DNA from: Erpetoichthys calabaricus
Lineage: Eukaryota; Chordata; Cladistia; Polypteriformes; Polypteridae
DNA: 64,000 bases
Assembly (NCBI RefSeq): GCF_900747795.2
Contig: NC_041395.2
Span: forward strand, 33,826,597-33,890,596
Direction: 5' to 3'
Of this stretch, positions 47,473-59,459 are shown piece by piece (positions within the stretch are counted from its first letter, which is position 1; each line of letters opens with the position of its first letter). The position numbers and the translations under genes are program-made. The notes under the pieces are model-generated. The model made no database searches and was not told the DNA's origin. It saw only the letters and a program-made list of their open reading frames with translations.

Positions 47473-47913
47473 AATCTTTAACACAATAGTACATTGCAGT
47501 GTCTTCTGATTTTAAGTTAGTCAGCTGCAGGGAAGATCGAATGTTGGTGTCGTCTCTTGTCAGAGTTAGGCGTCCTTTCATATGGCTGACATAGATGCGA
47601 TCATCACGACCCAACCATTCCAGTCCATTTCCTGGTGCCTGGCGTATCCAGTGTATATTACAGCAAGAAGAACTGTAACCAGATGTTTGGCAGGTAATGC
47701 TGAGAGTTTCTCCAGGTTTTTTCTGCATTATTGATGAAGACTGAATCAGCAATGGACTGGAATGGATAACTAAAAAGAAAATATTGCAAAGACATATTTA
47801 AAGTTCAAGCATTAAATCTCTAAATATCTAACATTTTACTGTATTATTAATATTACTATTAAAGACTTACACTTCCAGCAGCATACTAGACATACCACCA
47901 CAATAAAATTCAT
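47473..47913 (-). CDS. IGHV: Immunoglobulin heavy-chain V segment V5 (family B)
   Basis: The leader exon (47913 to 47871, 43 nt) reads MNFIVVVCLVCCWK and ends before GTAAGT. The V exon (47769 to 47473) follows a cttttttag-like acceptor and begins IHSSPLLIQSSSIMQKKPGE. Cys23 lies in ITCQTSGYSSS, the Trp core is WIRQAPGNGLEWLG, then GRLTLTRDDTNIRSSLQL and AMYYCVKD. The frame is open to the heptamer. CDR1 contains two adjacent extra cysteines (SCCNIH). Gly-Asn replaces Gly-Lys in the framework 2 turn. CDR2 is short. It is probably recombination-competent, though the nonamer is poor. Confidence 0.9.
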
Positions 47914-48037
47914 TTTTGAAGTTTTTGCTGCACAGTTCTACATATTATCCAAAACTCACATATGAAGTCAATAAATGGTAAGGACAGAAAAGTAATTTGC
48001 TTATAATTTTAATGTCTGCTCATAGAGTAATAAGGTC

Positions 48038-48045
48038 ATTTGCAT
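48038..48045 (-). promoter_or_regulatory. V5 octamer
   Basis: A perfect ATGCAAAT on the gene strand, about 125 bp upstream of the V5 ATG. V6 has the same element at the same distance. Confidence 0.75.
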
Positions 48046-48990
48046 ATCTGAGAACACAAGGCTGTGGGCACCTACTTTAAAACAAGTACAATGCATTTCC
48101 TATTTGGGACTACATAAGGGAATTAGGCCTATTTCAAAACTTAGAATCCTTCTTAAACTATTACATTTCTTATAGGAGTTTCTTTTGTGAATGAAGTACC
48201 TAAGAATATTTTTTTACCTGCTTTTTCGAATACAGAGTCAGAATGATCTCCTAGTTTATTGGTGGAGCTGCAAATATAACAGAGGAAGCAATCCTGGGTG
48301 GGCACACCCACACCCACCCATTCGATCACCTAGGGTAAATATAGAAAGTCTGCACATTTTAGGGGATTTGAGGTGAAAGCTACAGTTGCCTGAGTAACAC
48401 TATACACACCTGGGGATGTTAAGTGCTGGAGTCATTATAATATACAGTAGGCATAAATACAGCATATAAAATAAATACATCATTTTATATTTCTGCTTTC
48501 CACTTCATTTTAATTAAGTGCCATACTCACCATCTGGAACAGTAAAGCACTACAGTATGTTATAGAAGACAAGGCACACTTCAACTTGATTATTAACCTG
48601 TTGTTACTTCTTGTTATAATGGAAAAAGTCTAAAGGCTATGGGAGAATTACAGATGAAGATGATGTAGTGAGAAGTCAAGCAAAATAACACTTTTTATGG
48701 GCTAACTAAAAAAGATTAAAATATGCAAGCTTTTGAGGCAACTCAGACCCCTTCATAATGGCTAACACAGTACAACACCCTAGTACTACAGAGGAAGATG
48801 ATGAAAAACTGCACTATGCAGTAGCTGAGAGGCAGTGTGATCAACTAAAAGACATTATGCCATCTGGTGGATTATAATTGAACTATTTTAATAGTTTTAA
48901 ATTATGATTAAAACTTAAAATTATAGCCAGAATTATTTAAATTGTTTGGATATTTTTTCTTCCCCACAAACATGAACTTTGAAAGAAGAT

Positions 48991-50185
48991 AGATGGATGG
49001 ATCAATATATCAATCAGATATTTACATGATGTTTATGCAGGAGAGTTATGTGATACAATGAAGTACAGTATTTATCTAACAGAAGTGTGAGAAAAAGTAT
49101 CCACTAAGCTTAAAACTTTATCATAGATGGTAATAAAACAAACAACATTCAGACAAGTAATGGGAGTAGGCAAAAAAACAAACAAAAAAAAATTAATCAC
49201 AGGATCTAATTGCACAAGTTTGAGTTGCTGTCTATCCAATTGAAAGGCTTATACATTAAAAAAATGAAACTGCCACAAACGTAACAATCTCTCCCAGTCA
49301 CTTCCTAGAACGTTCTTATTTTTCAGATCACTCTGCCTTACTGCCTCCGTGCCCATCTTGCCACCAGACTCTAAACTCAATGAGGCCCAAGCAGTCACTG
49401 AAGCCACCTCTGCTTTCATAAACACCCTCTGTAATTCTAGAGATCTTTACTGTAGAACTCACAGTCCCAAGTCTTCCTGCATCCCTGAGGACCAATACTA
49501 TTTCAGAAATCTTACGTTCCCGGCTCTGCCTGTCCTATATAAATGAACACAGGCATCAGCTTTCCTTAGGACCGCCTTGTACCGTCATCTGGAGGTTTGG
49601 AGAAATTGTTCCAGACCTTTCTTGTTCCCCTATAAATATCATCTGGTCTGAAGGTAAGGCATCCATGGCATCTGCTTTGCTGCCTACTACTTGCGTCTTG
49701 GGAAGTCATTGGATGTTTGGTCCCAAGCAGCAGGTCACTTTTGTGTGTGTATGTGTGTGTGTGTGTTGGCACCCATAGTTTTTGCCCTGCCTCACACATC
49801 TACAGGGTATATTGCCCTCTGTCTGTTTTGTTCCCACACTATCTTTGTTGCCAGTGCTTTGGTTAACAAAACACAGACCTTACTGGGTTTTCCTCCAGTT
49901 GCCCCCTCATTTACAGCCAACTCTATCCCTAATACCACCTTACAAACATAACACAGACTTCAAATGCAAAATTTTGTCTGTTTTGAAAAATGTGTTTGAA
50001 GTTTCATTCACAATCTAAAATCAGTTGTTCACGGGTCATTGTGTAGGAACAACTTTCCTGAAAACATCAGTAATGAATACTATCTCTTTATCATCTTGGC
50101 TAATTGCTTTCAGGAAGTTCTCTACCCAGTTACTGTATATTTACCCAGGTTAGTCATTTACACCCATTTTCTTGGATATCCTTTG
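48991..50185. other. No gene recognised; (GT)n microsatellite
   Basis: Spacer between duplication units, with a TG-rich microsatellite at about 49740-49766. The frames here have no recognisable motif. Confidence 0.4.
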
Positions 50186-50194
50186 GGGTGAGAC

Positions 50195-50745
50195 CTATGA
50201 TTTTCAAGTTATCTGACACCACCTTCAACCATGTTTTCTGAAGTCTCTCCCTGGGTTTGATCCCCTGCACCAATTATCCTCTCTCTTTCGCCTCCACATG
50301 TCCATACTTCCTCAGCCTGTTTCTCTACAATAAAACACTTATTACCTCCACCCATACTATGTCTCCTAACTTCTCCCAGAGGAGGCCAAGTTTTGCCTCT
50401 CTCCTTGCCTGGCTCTGACTTGCCTAGATGTGGCAGAGCTGCTCCTTTTATCTTGGACCTGGCCCGATGGAAGTACTTCCAGGTCAATCAGAAGTCTTCT
50501 ACAATAGAGATTACCAATTCCAACAGCTCTTTTTGGTGGTCCCCACAGAACTCAACCAGGCTACCCCACGAGAATACAATTCCCATTATGCCTTGCAGGT
50601 ATCCATATGGGAGTCCTGGTCTATTTATGCTGCTATCTAGCATATCAGGAAAGCCACTGCTCCAAATACAATGTCTTCCCCTGTTCCTCAGTTACATTGG
50701 CCACTCAGCCAGGTACTGAATCATGCTCCATCCTGGACAGGACGC
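50195..50745 (-). repeat. GC-rich LTR-like dispersed repeat, copy 6 (fossil)
   Basis: Minus-strand copy: TATA-like gataaaagg (plus 50446-50454), and an ataaaacac/ttattgtag poly-A-like region near 50330. It includes the ggaagtac motif shared with copies 3, 5 and 7. Confidence 0.4.
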
Positions 50746-51960
50746 CACTCCATACCTATCATTCCTTACAATGGAGTGATAATTGGAAACTTGTTAAGGG
50801 CAAATATCAAACACATTAATACTGTTACAATAAATAAAACAGACAACTGAGCAAATGACACATAATGATGACAGGCTTGGCAACAGAAATTTCAAAACAG
50901 GGTTTGCTAAATTGTAATGCAATAAAGCAAGCATTTTTTGTGTTTTATATGGAGACAATTAATGTTTTTTATTTGCCTTTTAAGATTTTCTTCATCATCA
51001 TTATAATTTTCATTTCACTTTTCCAAGTTTTGTGGTTATTTAAGCTTTGATTTCCCAATAATGGTGCTAGTGGATATGACACTCTCATAGCTGTAGCCTT
51101 TCATCATTCATTTATCATTACTTTGGCCTGGAGTCTTCTTCAACTCATTATTAATGTTCATCATTAGGATAGAAATAAAGCAGCCATCTCCATAAAACAA
51201 CAATAATCCACAGCCTTTCTGAGCCTTCTAATACAAGTATTAAACCCCAGCTACCAGCTAAGGTGGACCCCACTTGCCCAACCTGAAGTACTCTTTATAA
51301 GTAGGACTCTATTTTGCTCCTTCTCCTTTCTTTGTTCTCTTTCCACCTATAATCTCAAAAACATTTGGCACTGATCCTGCTTTAAATGTCATCACAGGTC
51401 ATTTCTGTCAAAGCCTTGAAATTGCAAGGTACGTTCGGGGTTATAAGCTCCCTTACCTTTCTAACAGGAACCCTTTGCTAAAGCCCCTTCTAGCATTATC
51501 TGTTGTCTCTGCACCCATTGGCCATTAATTACCTTAAAAATTGAATTTTAATGGTAAATGGCAATTATGTTACTACTCTCCCAAACTGTGAACATGAGCT
51601 GCTGTCTATTAACCTGAAGGTTATTTAGCTATTCCTTAGAATTCCAGAATCACACTTTCTGTTTATAAGAAAACCAGGCATTTTTCCACCAACTGATTTG
51701 TGAACCCTCTAGCGTACTTAGGGAGTGTACACCATCCCTCCTGAGATACTCCTACTGTACATCTTTCATCTTTCTAAGTGCCATTGCCTTTACCCTGTCT
51801 AGAGCTTTCAGTGCAATTTCAGTGTAAAACACTTCCTGGCCATATTCTTTTTTCTACATTGAACCTTTTGCCGTTCCTTCACACTGACAACTGCAATACC
51901 TATAACAACAAATGAATTCAAGTAATTGCTACTATTAAAAAAAATAATATAAATGTTGTG

Positions 51961-52284
51961 GAAAATCCATCAATTCACTTTGAAACCCTTCTAGGTATGG
52001 CTGCAGGGAAACTGGAGCCTGTTACAGCAAACATCAGACACAAGGCAGGAACAATTCCAGGATATGGAGCCAGTCCATTACAAAGTGAAGACATAGACAC
52101 TAGGGCCAATGTAGCACCAACTAGTCTCCTAACCTGCATTGTCTTTGGACTGTGGAAGGAAGCATTCAGAGGAAACTCATGTGGACATGGGAAGAACAAT
52201 GAAAACTTCATGCAGGGAGCACACTGGAGATGATCCCCGGTCTCCATAATGCATAGCAGCAATTATGGCTACTTGTGGCGCCCT
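51961..52284 (-). mobile_element. Diverged tRNA-derived SINE near V6
   Basis: A degraded full-length SINE on the minus strand, with 'gtctttggactgtggaagga', 'aaacttcatgcagggagcac' and a decayed head. It is flanked by atgttgtg at 51953-51960 and 52285-52292. The V5 unit has a single aaatgctgtgataaaat at this place (about 47345), so the insertion is specific to the V6 unit. Confidence 0.8.
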
Positions 52285-52365
52285 ATGTTGTGATAAAATA
52301 ATATTATTTTAAAATTGCTCAAAACCTTATAATTTGCTGAGTTTAGAAAAGGTTGAGGAAGTTGG

Positions 52366-52404
52366 TGTTTATGCATTAGCGGTTGTATGTAGTACACCAC
52401 TGTG
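52366..52404 (-). promoter_or_regulatory. V6 recombination signal sequence (23-RSS)
   Basis: Perfect heptamer CACAGTG (52398-52404), a 23-bp spacer and nonamer GCATAAACA (52366-52374). Confidence 0.85.
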
Positions 52405-52866
52405 ACTTTTAGCACAATAAATTGCAGTGTCTTCTGATTTTAAGTTAGTCAGCTGCAGAGAAGTTTGACTGTTGCTTTCCTCTCTTGTCAGAGTGAGGCG
52501 TCCCTTCATATTGTCTGCATAGCTGCCATCATCCCTGCCCAACCATTCCAATCCTTTTCCTGGTGCTTGACGTATCCAGTGTATATAACAACATGAAAAA
52601 CTGTAACCAGAACCTTTACATGTAATGCGGAGAGTTTCTCCAGGATTTTTCTGCACTGTGGTTGGAGACTGAGTCAACAAAGGACTGGAATTAATAACTA
52701 GAAAGAAAATATTGCAAAGACATATTTAAAGTTCAAGCTTTAAATTATCTCTAAATATCTAACATTTTACAGCTTCATCAATCTATGTGATATATATTAT
52801 TAATGTTACTGTTAAAGACTTACACTTCCAGCAGCATACTAGATATAACACCAGAATAAAATTCAT
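52405..52866 (-). CDS. IGHV: Immunoglobulin heavy-chain V segment V6 (family B)
   Basis: The leader exon (52866 to 52824, 43 nt) reads MNFILVLYLVCCWK with a GTAAGT donor. The V exon runs from 52697 (ctttctag acceptor) to 52405 and begins INSSPLLTQSPTTVQKNPGE. Cys23 lies in ITCKGSGYSFS, the Trp core is [14 protein letters not shown], then GRLTLTREESNSQTSLQL and DTAIYCAKS. Compared with V5 and V2 one residue is missing just before the second framework Cys (IYC in place of YYC). This in-frame loss keeps the Cys but may alter the F strand. CDR1 carries the adjacent Cys pair seen in V5 (SCCYIH). Otherwise open, with promoter and RSS intact. Confidence 0.9.
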
Positions 52867-52989
52867 TTTTTAAGTTTTTGCTGCCTACTTCTATTTTCTT
52901 ATCCAATGCTTTTACTTGAAGCAAATAAATAGTAATGAGAAAAAATAATTTGCCTATAATTTTAATATCTGCTATACAGTAATAAGGCC

Positions 52990-52997
52990 ATTTGCAT
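52990..52997 (-). promoter_or_regulatory. V6 octamer
   Basis: A perfect ATGCAAAT on the gene strand, about 124 bp upstream of the V6 ATG. Confidence 0.75.
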
Positions 52998-53656
52998 ATT
53001 CCCAGAACACACTACTATGTGCAGCTACTTAAAAACAAGCAGAGTATACTTCAATCAATCTTAAATTATATTTCTCATAGAAGTTTCTTCTGTGGATTCA
53101 CAAGATAATTAATTTTTTCCAATACAGAATCATGTTGATGTCCTATTGTATTGGGAGAGCAGCAGATGAAATGGAGGAACCAACACTGAATGGGGTGCTC
53201 GTCAGTCACAGGGCACACTAACACCTTCACCCACATGGGGCAAATTTAGAAAGCCTGCACATTGAAGGGGTAACCACAGTCTCCTGAAAAATCCTACACT
53301 GGCCTGGGGAGAGAATGTTAGGTGCTGAAGCCATTATACTGCATATGTGCAGTATATAAAATACAGTAAATGCATAGTTTAAAATTTCTACTTTCTGCTT
53401 CACTTTAATGAAAACAAACATATTCTGATCTCACCATCTTGAGCAGGATATCACTCTGATGTAGAAGTCCAGGCACATTTCACTTTGATCATTAGCCAAA
53501 CACAACCTGTTTGACATTTTACAATGGCAAAAGCCTAAGGGTTACAGCATAATTAAACATGAAAAATTTGAAATCACAGTATGCAGTAGCATAGAGCCAG
53601 TGTAGTGGGATAAAGGACATTCTGCCATCTTGTGGAGTATAACTGAACCATTACAT

Positions 53657-53996
53657 CCATCCATTATCCAACCCGCTGAATCCGAACACAGGGTCATGGG
53701 GGTCTGCTGGAGCCAATCACAGCCAACACAGGGCACAAGGCAGGAAACAATCCGGGGCAGGGTGCCAACCCACCGCAGGACACACACAAACACACCCACA
53801 CGCCAGGGCCAATTTAGAAGCGCCAATCCACCTAACCTGCATATCTTTGGGCTGTAGAAGGAAACTGGAGTGCTTGGAGGAAACCCATGCAGACACAGGG
53901 AGAACATGCAAACTCCACGCAGGGAGGACCCGAGAAGCAAACCCGGGTCTCCTTACTGCGAGGCAGCAGCACTACCACTGCGCCACCGTGCCGCCA
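53657..53996 (-). mobile_element. tRNA-derived SINE, full length, with target duplication
   Basis: Intact-looking copy on the minus strand with head, body and (GGAT)n tail. A perfect 14-bp target duplication, ctgaaccattacat, lies at 53643-53656 and 53997-54010. The perfect duplication and good match to the 34.8-kb copy suggest a recent insertion. Confidence 0.95.
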
Positions 53997-54479
53997 CTGA
54001 ACCATTACATTTTACATTAATAACTAAAATGTTTTAGTAACCCAGAAATGCTTAAACTGTTTAGATATTTTCTTTGAACTTTGAAAGTGGATGAATGGAT
54101 GGTTTGATGGTTGGACGGAAGGATCAATGTAACTGTAACTGCATTTGTCACAGGTTTTCAAATAGTTCAATATAGTTCAGATGCAGTTACCTGAAAGGCA
54201 TTTCAGCACTAGAATGACTTGCTTCACATAGAAAACTCTATAGTCCAAGTGTCTCCATTTTAAAGATTTTAGTGAAATCAAAGCAAACAGTTCAAACAAA
54301 ACTAAGGAAAAAGGTTGACAATACACACAAGAAAAGGGAAAAAGGCAAACATCTTGTCTTTTGTAGGTACCTAGGTTACATTTCTTAAGGATTCTATCTG
54401 TTATCTCATTCGCCACAAACATAAAAATGTATGCCCTATCTTCTGGCAAAAGTAAAGGTTGGGTACTTTGCATTTACAT

Positions 54480-57090
54480 GTGTAATAGCTGGTGTACCGA
54501 CATGAAGATCATAGGCAGTCACTGCTCTACCGATGTGGAGTATCTTACTATCAAATGCAGGCCCTTTTACTTACCTTAGAAGTTTACCGTTGTCATAGTT
54601 ACAGCTGTTTACATTCCACGGAATGCTAACAGGCTGACAGAGCTCTAGGTTACTTACTCGATACCATAAATTTGCAGCAAATCACTTAGCCTGAAACCGT
54701 TCATATTATAGCTGTCGATTTCAACCACATGGACTAAAATTCGTTCTCCCTGAATTTCAACACATCAATTGTGCAACCAGGGGTAAAAACACACTAGACA
54801 AGGCTTACTCAGATCTGAAGAATTGTTATAGGATGAAACAGTTGCATCATTTAGGCCAGTCAGATCATTTATCTATACTTTTGACAACCGCATACACTCC
54901 CCTCAGAAGGAAAAACCAAATCACCACAAAGACTGCTAATGAATGGCCTGAAGGAGCATCCTTGCAGCTTCAGGATTGCTTTGAAAAGACTAACTGGGAC
55001 ATTTTCAAGGGTCAGGTTTTGGAAATGTGCATATCAGCTGTACTCTTACATTACAAAATGTGTTGACAATGTCACTGTCAACAAACATATTCATGTGTAC
55101 CCCAACCTGAAGCCCTGGATGATGAAAGAGGTCAGATTTATCAGCCTTCAGGTCTGGCAACAAAGCCCTTTACAGCATGACCAGACCCAACCTAAAGAGA
55201 GCCATCAGAGAGGCTAAAATGGCCTACAAAAGGAATATTGAAGACCATTTTGCCAACAGTGACCCACAACCATTTTGGTAAGGCATCCAGCACATCACCA
55301 ACCACAAAACCAGTAACCACATGGCTTTTGATGCAAACATCTCGATGGCAGAGGGACTGAATTGTTTCTTTGCTCGTTTTGAGCTGGAAACAACAGTGAT
55401 GGTCACATCTAGGCCCCAGCAGATAGGCCCCAGTAGATAGGCCTCAGCGGTCTCATCTCACCCACACCAACCCTCTGCAAACCAGACCTTCACAGTGCAA
55501 GAGCGGTCAATTCAAGAAAGGCTGCCAGTCCTGATGGAGTGAAAGGTTGGGTACTGAAAGAATGTGCAGATCATCTCTATGGGGTTTTCACAAAGATCTT
55601 CAGTCTCTCCATGTCTAAGTCCATCATTTCATCAGCCTGAAGTCTACCACAATTGTTAAAAAAAAAAAACTGTCATCACCAGTCTCAATGACTACCATTC
55701 AGTAGCGCTCACTTCAGTTATTATGAAGTGTTTCGAACAACTGGTCCTACGATACATCAAAGCTAGCCTCCCAGTCACAGTGGATCCACATCAGAATGCT
55801 CATACAGCAAACAGGTCCACAAAAGATGCCATCTCCATGGTCTTGCATACTGTACTTTCCCATCTTGAACAGCAGGGGAGCTATGTGAGGATGCTCTTCG
55901 TAGACTTTAGCTTGAATTTAAACACAGTTATCCCGATTAGACTGGTCACAAAGCTTGCTGGCTTAGAACTTTCACAATCTGTATGTCACTGAATCAAATA
56001 TTTTCTCAATCACCCTCAGATGGTTAGATTAGGCCCCTTCTTCTCCTCCACCTTTACACTCAACACCGGCATTCCACAAGGCTATGTGTCGAGCCCAGTA
56101 CTATATGCATTCTATACCTATGTCTGTGCACCCTTCTCATTCCACCAACACCATCATTAAGTTCACAGATGACATGACTGTGATTGGACTTACGTCAGAA
56201 GGAGACAAGACAGCCTATAGAGATGATGTCCAAGACTGACTGCTTGTTGCACCGACAACAACCTTGTGCTGAACTCTACCAAAACAAAATAATTTATAAT
56301 AGACTTCCAGGTGCATAACACAAACCACAACCCAATATACATCAATGGAGACTCTGTGGAAAGAGTTCCTGCCTTTAAGTTTCTGGGTATACACATTGCA
56401 GAAGATCTCTCCTGATCCATAAATACAACAGTGGAAGTTAAGAAGGCACAGCGGAGACTTAATTTCCTGAGGAACATCAGAAAAAACAACCTGAAGGAGA
56501 AGCTGCTGGTGTCCTTTTACCAATGCTTCATTGAGAGTGTGCTGTCACACTGCATCTCTGCGTTGTATGCCAGCAAATCATTGCCAGACAGGAGAGCCTG
56601 TCTCTTCCCAGAAAATTATTGGCTGTACACTGCCCTCCTTGGAGGAACTCTTCAGCTCTCGGTGCCTCAACAGAGCAGCCAACATCATGAAAGACCCTTC
56701 CCATCCTGGGCATCACTTATTTGAGTTGCTGCCCTCTAGTATGCAGTTCAGGTACATCCAATTGTGGACAAACAGATTTAAGAAAAGTTTCTACCCCAGA
56801 GCCATATGAGAAGTGAATACTGCTAAATACTTAAAATGATTGACAATGCCCAATATAACAACAGTCACTCTTGCACTACAAGCACATGTTTTTTTGCAAG
56901 TTTTACTAATTAACTGTTTCTATTACTGCATTCAATTCATATGTGCATTATACCTAAGTGCAATATTTAGTTATTCTATTATATTATATTATATTATATT
57001 GTACTGCATTATAATTTAATTATGTTCATTATATGTGAACACACTATTGGATTGCTGCAATTTTGTTTTACTATGTGCAATGGAAGGGAA
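54480..57090 (+). mobile_element. L2/CR1/Rex1-group LINE, decayed
   Basis: Plus-strand order: endonuclease (STDVEYLTIKCRPFYLP near 54520-54580, a DFNH-like stretch near 54755, LGQSDHLSILL near 54851), linker with EWPEGASLQLQDCF (54940), reverse transcriptase (NRSTKDAISMVLHTVLSHLE near 55810-55865, motif A LFVDFS near 55895, catalytic FTDDMTVIGL near 56165), FKFLGIHIAEDLS (56375) and the C-terminal [18 protein letters not shown] and NRFKKSFYPRAI (56450-56806). It ends with a 3' region containing (ATATT)n. Numerous stops and frame changes; inactive. The start is approximate. Confidence 0.85.
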
Positions 57091-57161
57091 TCTGAATCTG
57101 CTTGTAGCTATCTAACTTCAATCTAAAGGCTTCAATCTAAACTGGTATATTTAACATTAGC

Positions 57162-57174
57162 ATAAAGGATTTGG
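57162..57174 (+). repeat. Left target-site duplication of the inverted LINE
   Basis: ataaaggatttgg, repeated exactly at 59460-59472. It defines the full extent of the LINE insertion between them. Confidence 0.9.
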
Positions 57175-58240
57175 ATCTGAGGTTCAACCATCCGACGGAC
57201 CCTCCTCTCCAGAACCCCCCGAATAGACTTTTCCAGGGAGGCTGAGGAGTGTGATCCCTCTGTAGTTGGAACACACCCTCCGGTCCCCTTTCTTAAAGAG
57301 GGGGACCACCACCCCAGTCTGCCAATCCAGAGGCACTGCCCCTGATGTCCATGCGATGTTGCAGAGGCGTGTCAACCAAGACAGTCCTACAACATCCAGA
57401 GCCTTGAGGAACTCCAGGCGTATCTCAACCACCCCCAGGGCCCTGCCACCAAGGAGTTTTTTGACCACCTCGGTGACCTCAGTCCCAGAGATGGGGGAGC
57501 CCACCTCTGAGTCACCAGGCTCTGCTTCCTCATTGGAAGGCATGTTAGTGGGATTGAGGAGGTCTTCGAAGTACTCCCCCCACCGACCCACAACGTCCCG
57601 AGTCGAGGTCAGCAGCGCACCATCACCACCATATACAGTGTTGACACTGCACTGCTTCCCCCTCCTGAGACGCCGGACGGTGGATCAGAATCTCCTCGAA
57701 GCCGCCTGAAAGTCGTTCTCCATGGCCTCCCCAAACTCCTCCCACGCCCGAGTTTTTGCCTCAGCAACCACCAAAGCCGCATTCCGCTTGGCCTGCCGGT
57801 ACCTATTAGCTGCCTCCAGAGTCCCACAGGACAAAAGGGTCCTGTAGGACTCCTTCTTCAGCTTGACGGCATCCCTCACCGCCGGTGTCCACCAACGGGT
57901 TCGGGGATTGCCGCCACGACAGGCACGACCACCTTACGGCAACAACTCCAGTCAGCTGCCTCAACAATAGAGGCACATTCGGACTCAATGTCCCCCACCT
58001 CCCTCGGGATGTGGTCGAAGTTCTGCCGGAGGTGGGAGTTGAAGCTACTTCTGACAGGGGGCTCTGCCAGACGTTTCCAGCAGACCCTCACAACACGTTT
58101 GGGCCTACCAGGCCTGACCGGCATCCTCCCCCACCATCGAAGTCAACTCACCACCAGGTGGTGATCATTTGACAGCTGCGCCCCTCTCTTCACCCGAGTA
58201 TCCAAGACATGTGGCCGCAAGTCCGACGACACGACCACAA
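57175..58240 (-). mobile_element. RTE-like LINE, inverted 5' part
   Basis: Minus-strand coding from about 58240 down: the endonuclease end (NDHHLVVS-like; VRSSFNSHLRQNFDHIPREV near 58020-58080), linker (KLKKESYRTLLSCGTLEAAN), then WGEYFEDLLNPTNMPS, KKLLGGRALGVVEIRLEFLKALDV, WQTGVVVPLFKKGDRRVCSNYRG and the start of the reverse transcriptase, ending near 57178. This is the upstream part of the LINE whose downstream part follows in the opposite orientation. Frame changes are present. Confidence 0.92.
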
Positions 58241-59459
58241 AGGAACAGTGTGGTTTTTGTCCTGGTAGCGGAACAGTGGACCAGCTCTACACCCTTAGCT
58301 GGGTCCTGGAGGGTGCATGGGAGTTTGCCCAACCAGTCTACATGTGTTTTGTGGACTTGGAAAAGGCATTCGACCGTGTCCCTCGGGGAATCCTGTGAGG
58401 GGTGCTCCGAGAGTATGGGGTACCGGACCCCCTGATAAGGGCTGTTTGGTCCCTGTACGATCGGTGCCAGAGCTTGGTCCGCATTGCCGGCAGTAAGTCG
58501 AACCCGTTTCCAGTGAGAGTTGGTCTCCGCCAGGGCTACATTTGTCACCGATTCTGTTCATAACTTTTATGGACAGAATTTCTAGGCGTAGCCAGGGCGT
58601 TGAGGGTGTCCAGTTTGGTGGACTCAGGATTGGGTCACTGCTTTTTGCAGATGATGTTGTCCTGTTTGCTTCATCGGGCCGTGATCTTCAGCTCTCTCTG
58701 GATCGGTTCACAGCCGAGTGTGAAGCGGCTGGGATGGGAATCAGCACCTCCAAATCCGAGACCATGGTCCTCAGCCGGAAAAGGGTGGAGTGCCCTCTCA
58801 GGGTTGGGAGCGAGATCCTGCCCCAAGTGGAGGAGTTCAAGTATCTCGGGGTCTTGTTCACAAGTGAGGGAAGAATGGAGCGTGAGATCGACAGGCGGAT
58901 TGGTGCGGCATCCGCAGTAATGCGGGCTCTGCATCGGTCTGTCGTGGTGAAAAAGGAGCTGAGCCGCAAGGCGAAGCTCTCAGTTTACCAGTCGATCTAT
59001 GTTCCTACCCTCACCTATTGTCATGAGCTATGGGCAGTGACCGAAAGAACGAGATCGTGAATACAAGCAGCCGAAATGAGTTTCCTCCGCAGGGTGTCTG
59101 GGCTTTCCCTTAAAGATAGGGTGAGAAGCTCAGTCATCCGGGAGGGGCTCAGAGTAGAGCTGCTGCTCCTCCGCATCAAGAGGAGTCAGATGAGGTGGCT
59201 CAGGCATCTGATCAGGATGCTTCCTGGACGCCTCCCTAGTGAGGTGTTCCGGGCACGTCTAACCGGGAGGAGGCCCCGGGGAAGACCCAGGACACTCTGG
59301 AGGGACTATGTCTCTTGGCTGGCCTGGGAACGCCTTGGAATTCTCCCAGAAGAGCTAGAAGTGGCCGGGGAGAGGGAAGTCTGGGCATCTCTGCTCAAGC
59401 TGCTGCCCCCGCGACCCGACCTCGGATAAGCGGGAGACAATGGATGGATGGATGGATGG
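58240..59459 (+). mobile_element. RTE-like LINE, 3' part in forward orientation
   Basis: It continues where the inverted part stops: EQCGFCPGSGTVDQLYTL, motif A FVDLEKAFDRVPRG (near 58350-58390), FITFMDRISRRSQG, catalytic LLFADDVVLFASS (58630-58670), EEFKYLGVLFTSEG, KAKLSVYQSIYVPTLTY, then MSFLRRVSGLSLKDRVRSS, LRHLIRMLPGRLP and the C-terminal LAWERLGILPEELE. It ends cggataagcgggagacaatgg then (ATGG)n, followed by the right target duplication. Long frames survive (172 and 117 codons), but stops occur near 58396, 58560 and 59058. Confidence 0.93.

Larger units (their letters stand above)
45000..48990. repeat. Duplication unit B, first copies (contain the V pseudogene and V5)
   Basis: Two partial units lie here in tandem. 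One has block X (45.3-45.6 kb: 'ttgtgaaccctctag'-like, 'cctgtccagggcttccagtg') followed by the V pseudogene. The other has block Y (47.03-47.25 kb: 'gcaaatgacacataatgat') followed by V5. At 50.84-52.9 kb the order is Y, X, V6, so Y-X-V is probably the ancestral unit and parts were lost here. Flanks upstream of V5 (to about 49.0 kb) resemble those upstream of V6. Confidence 0.7.
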
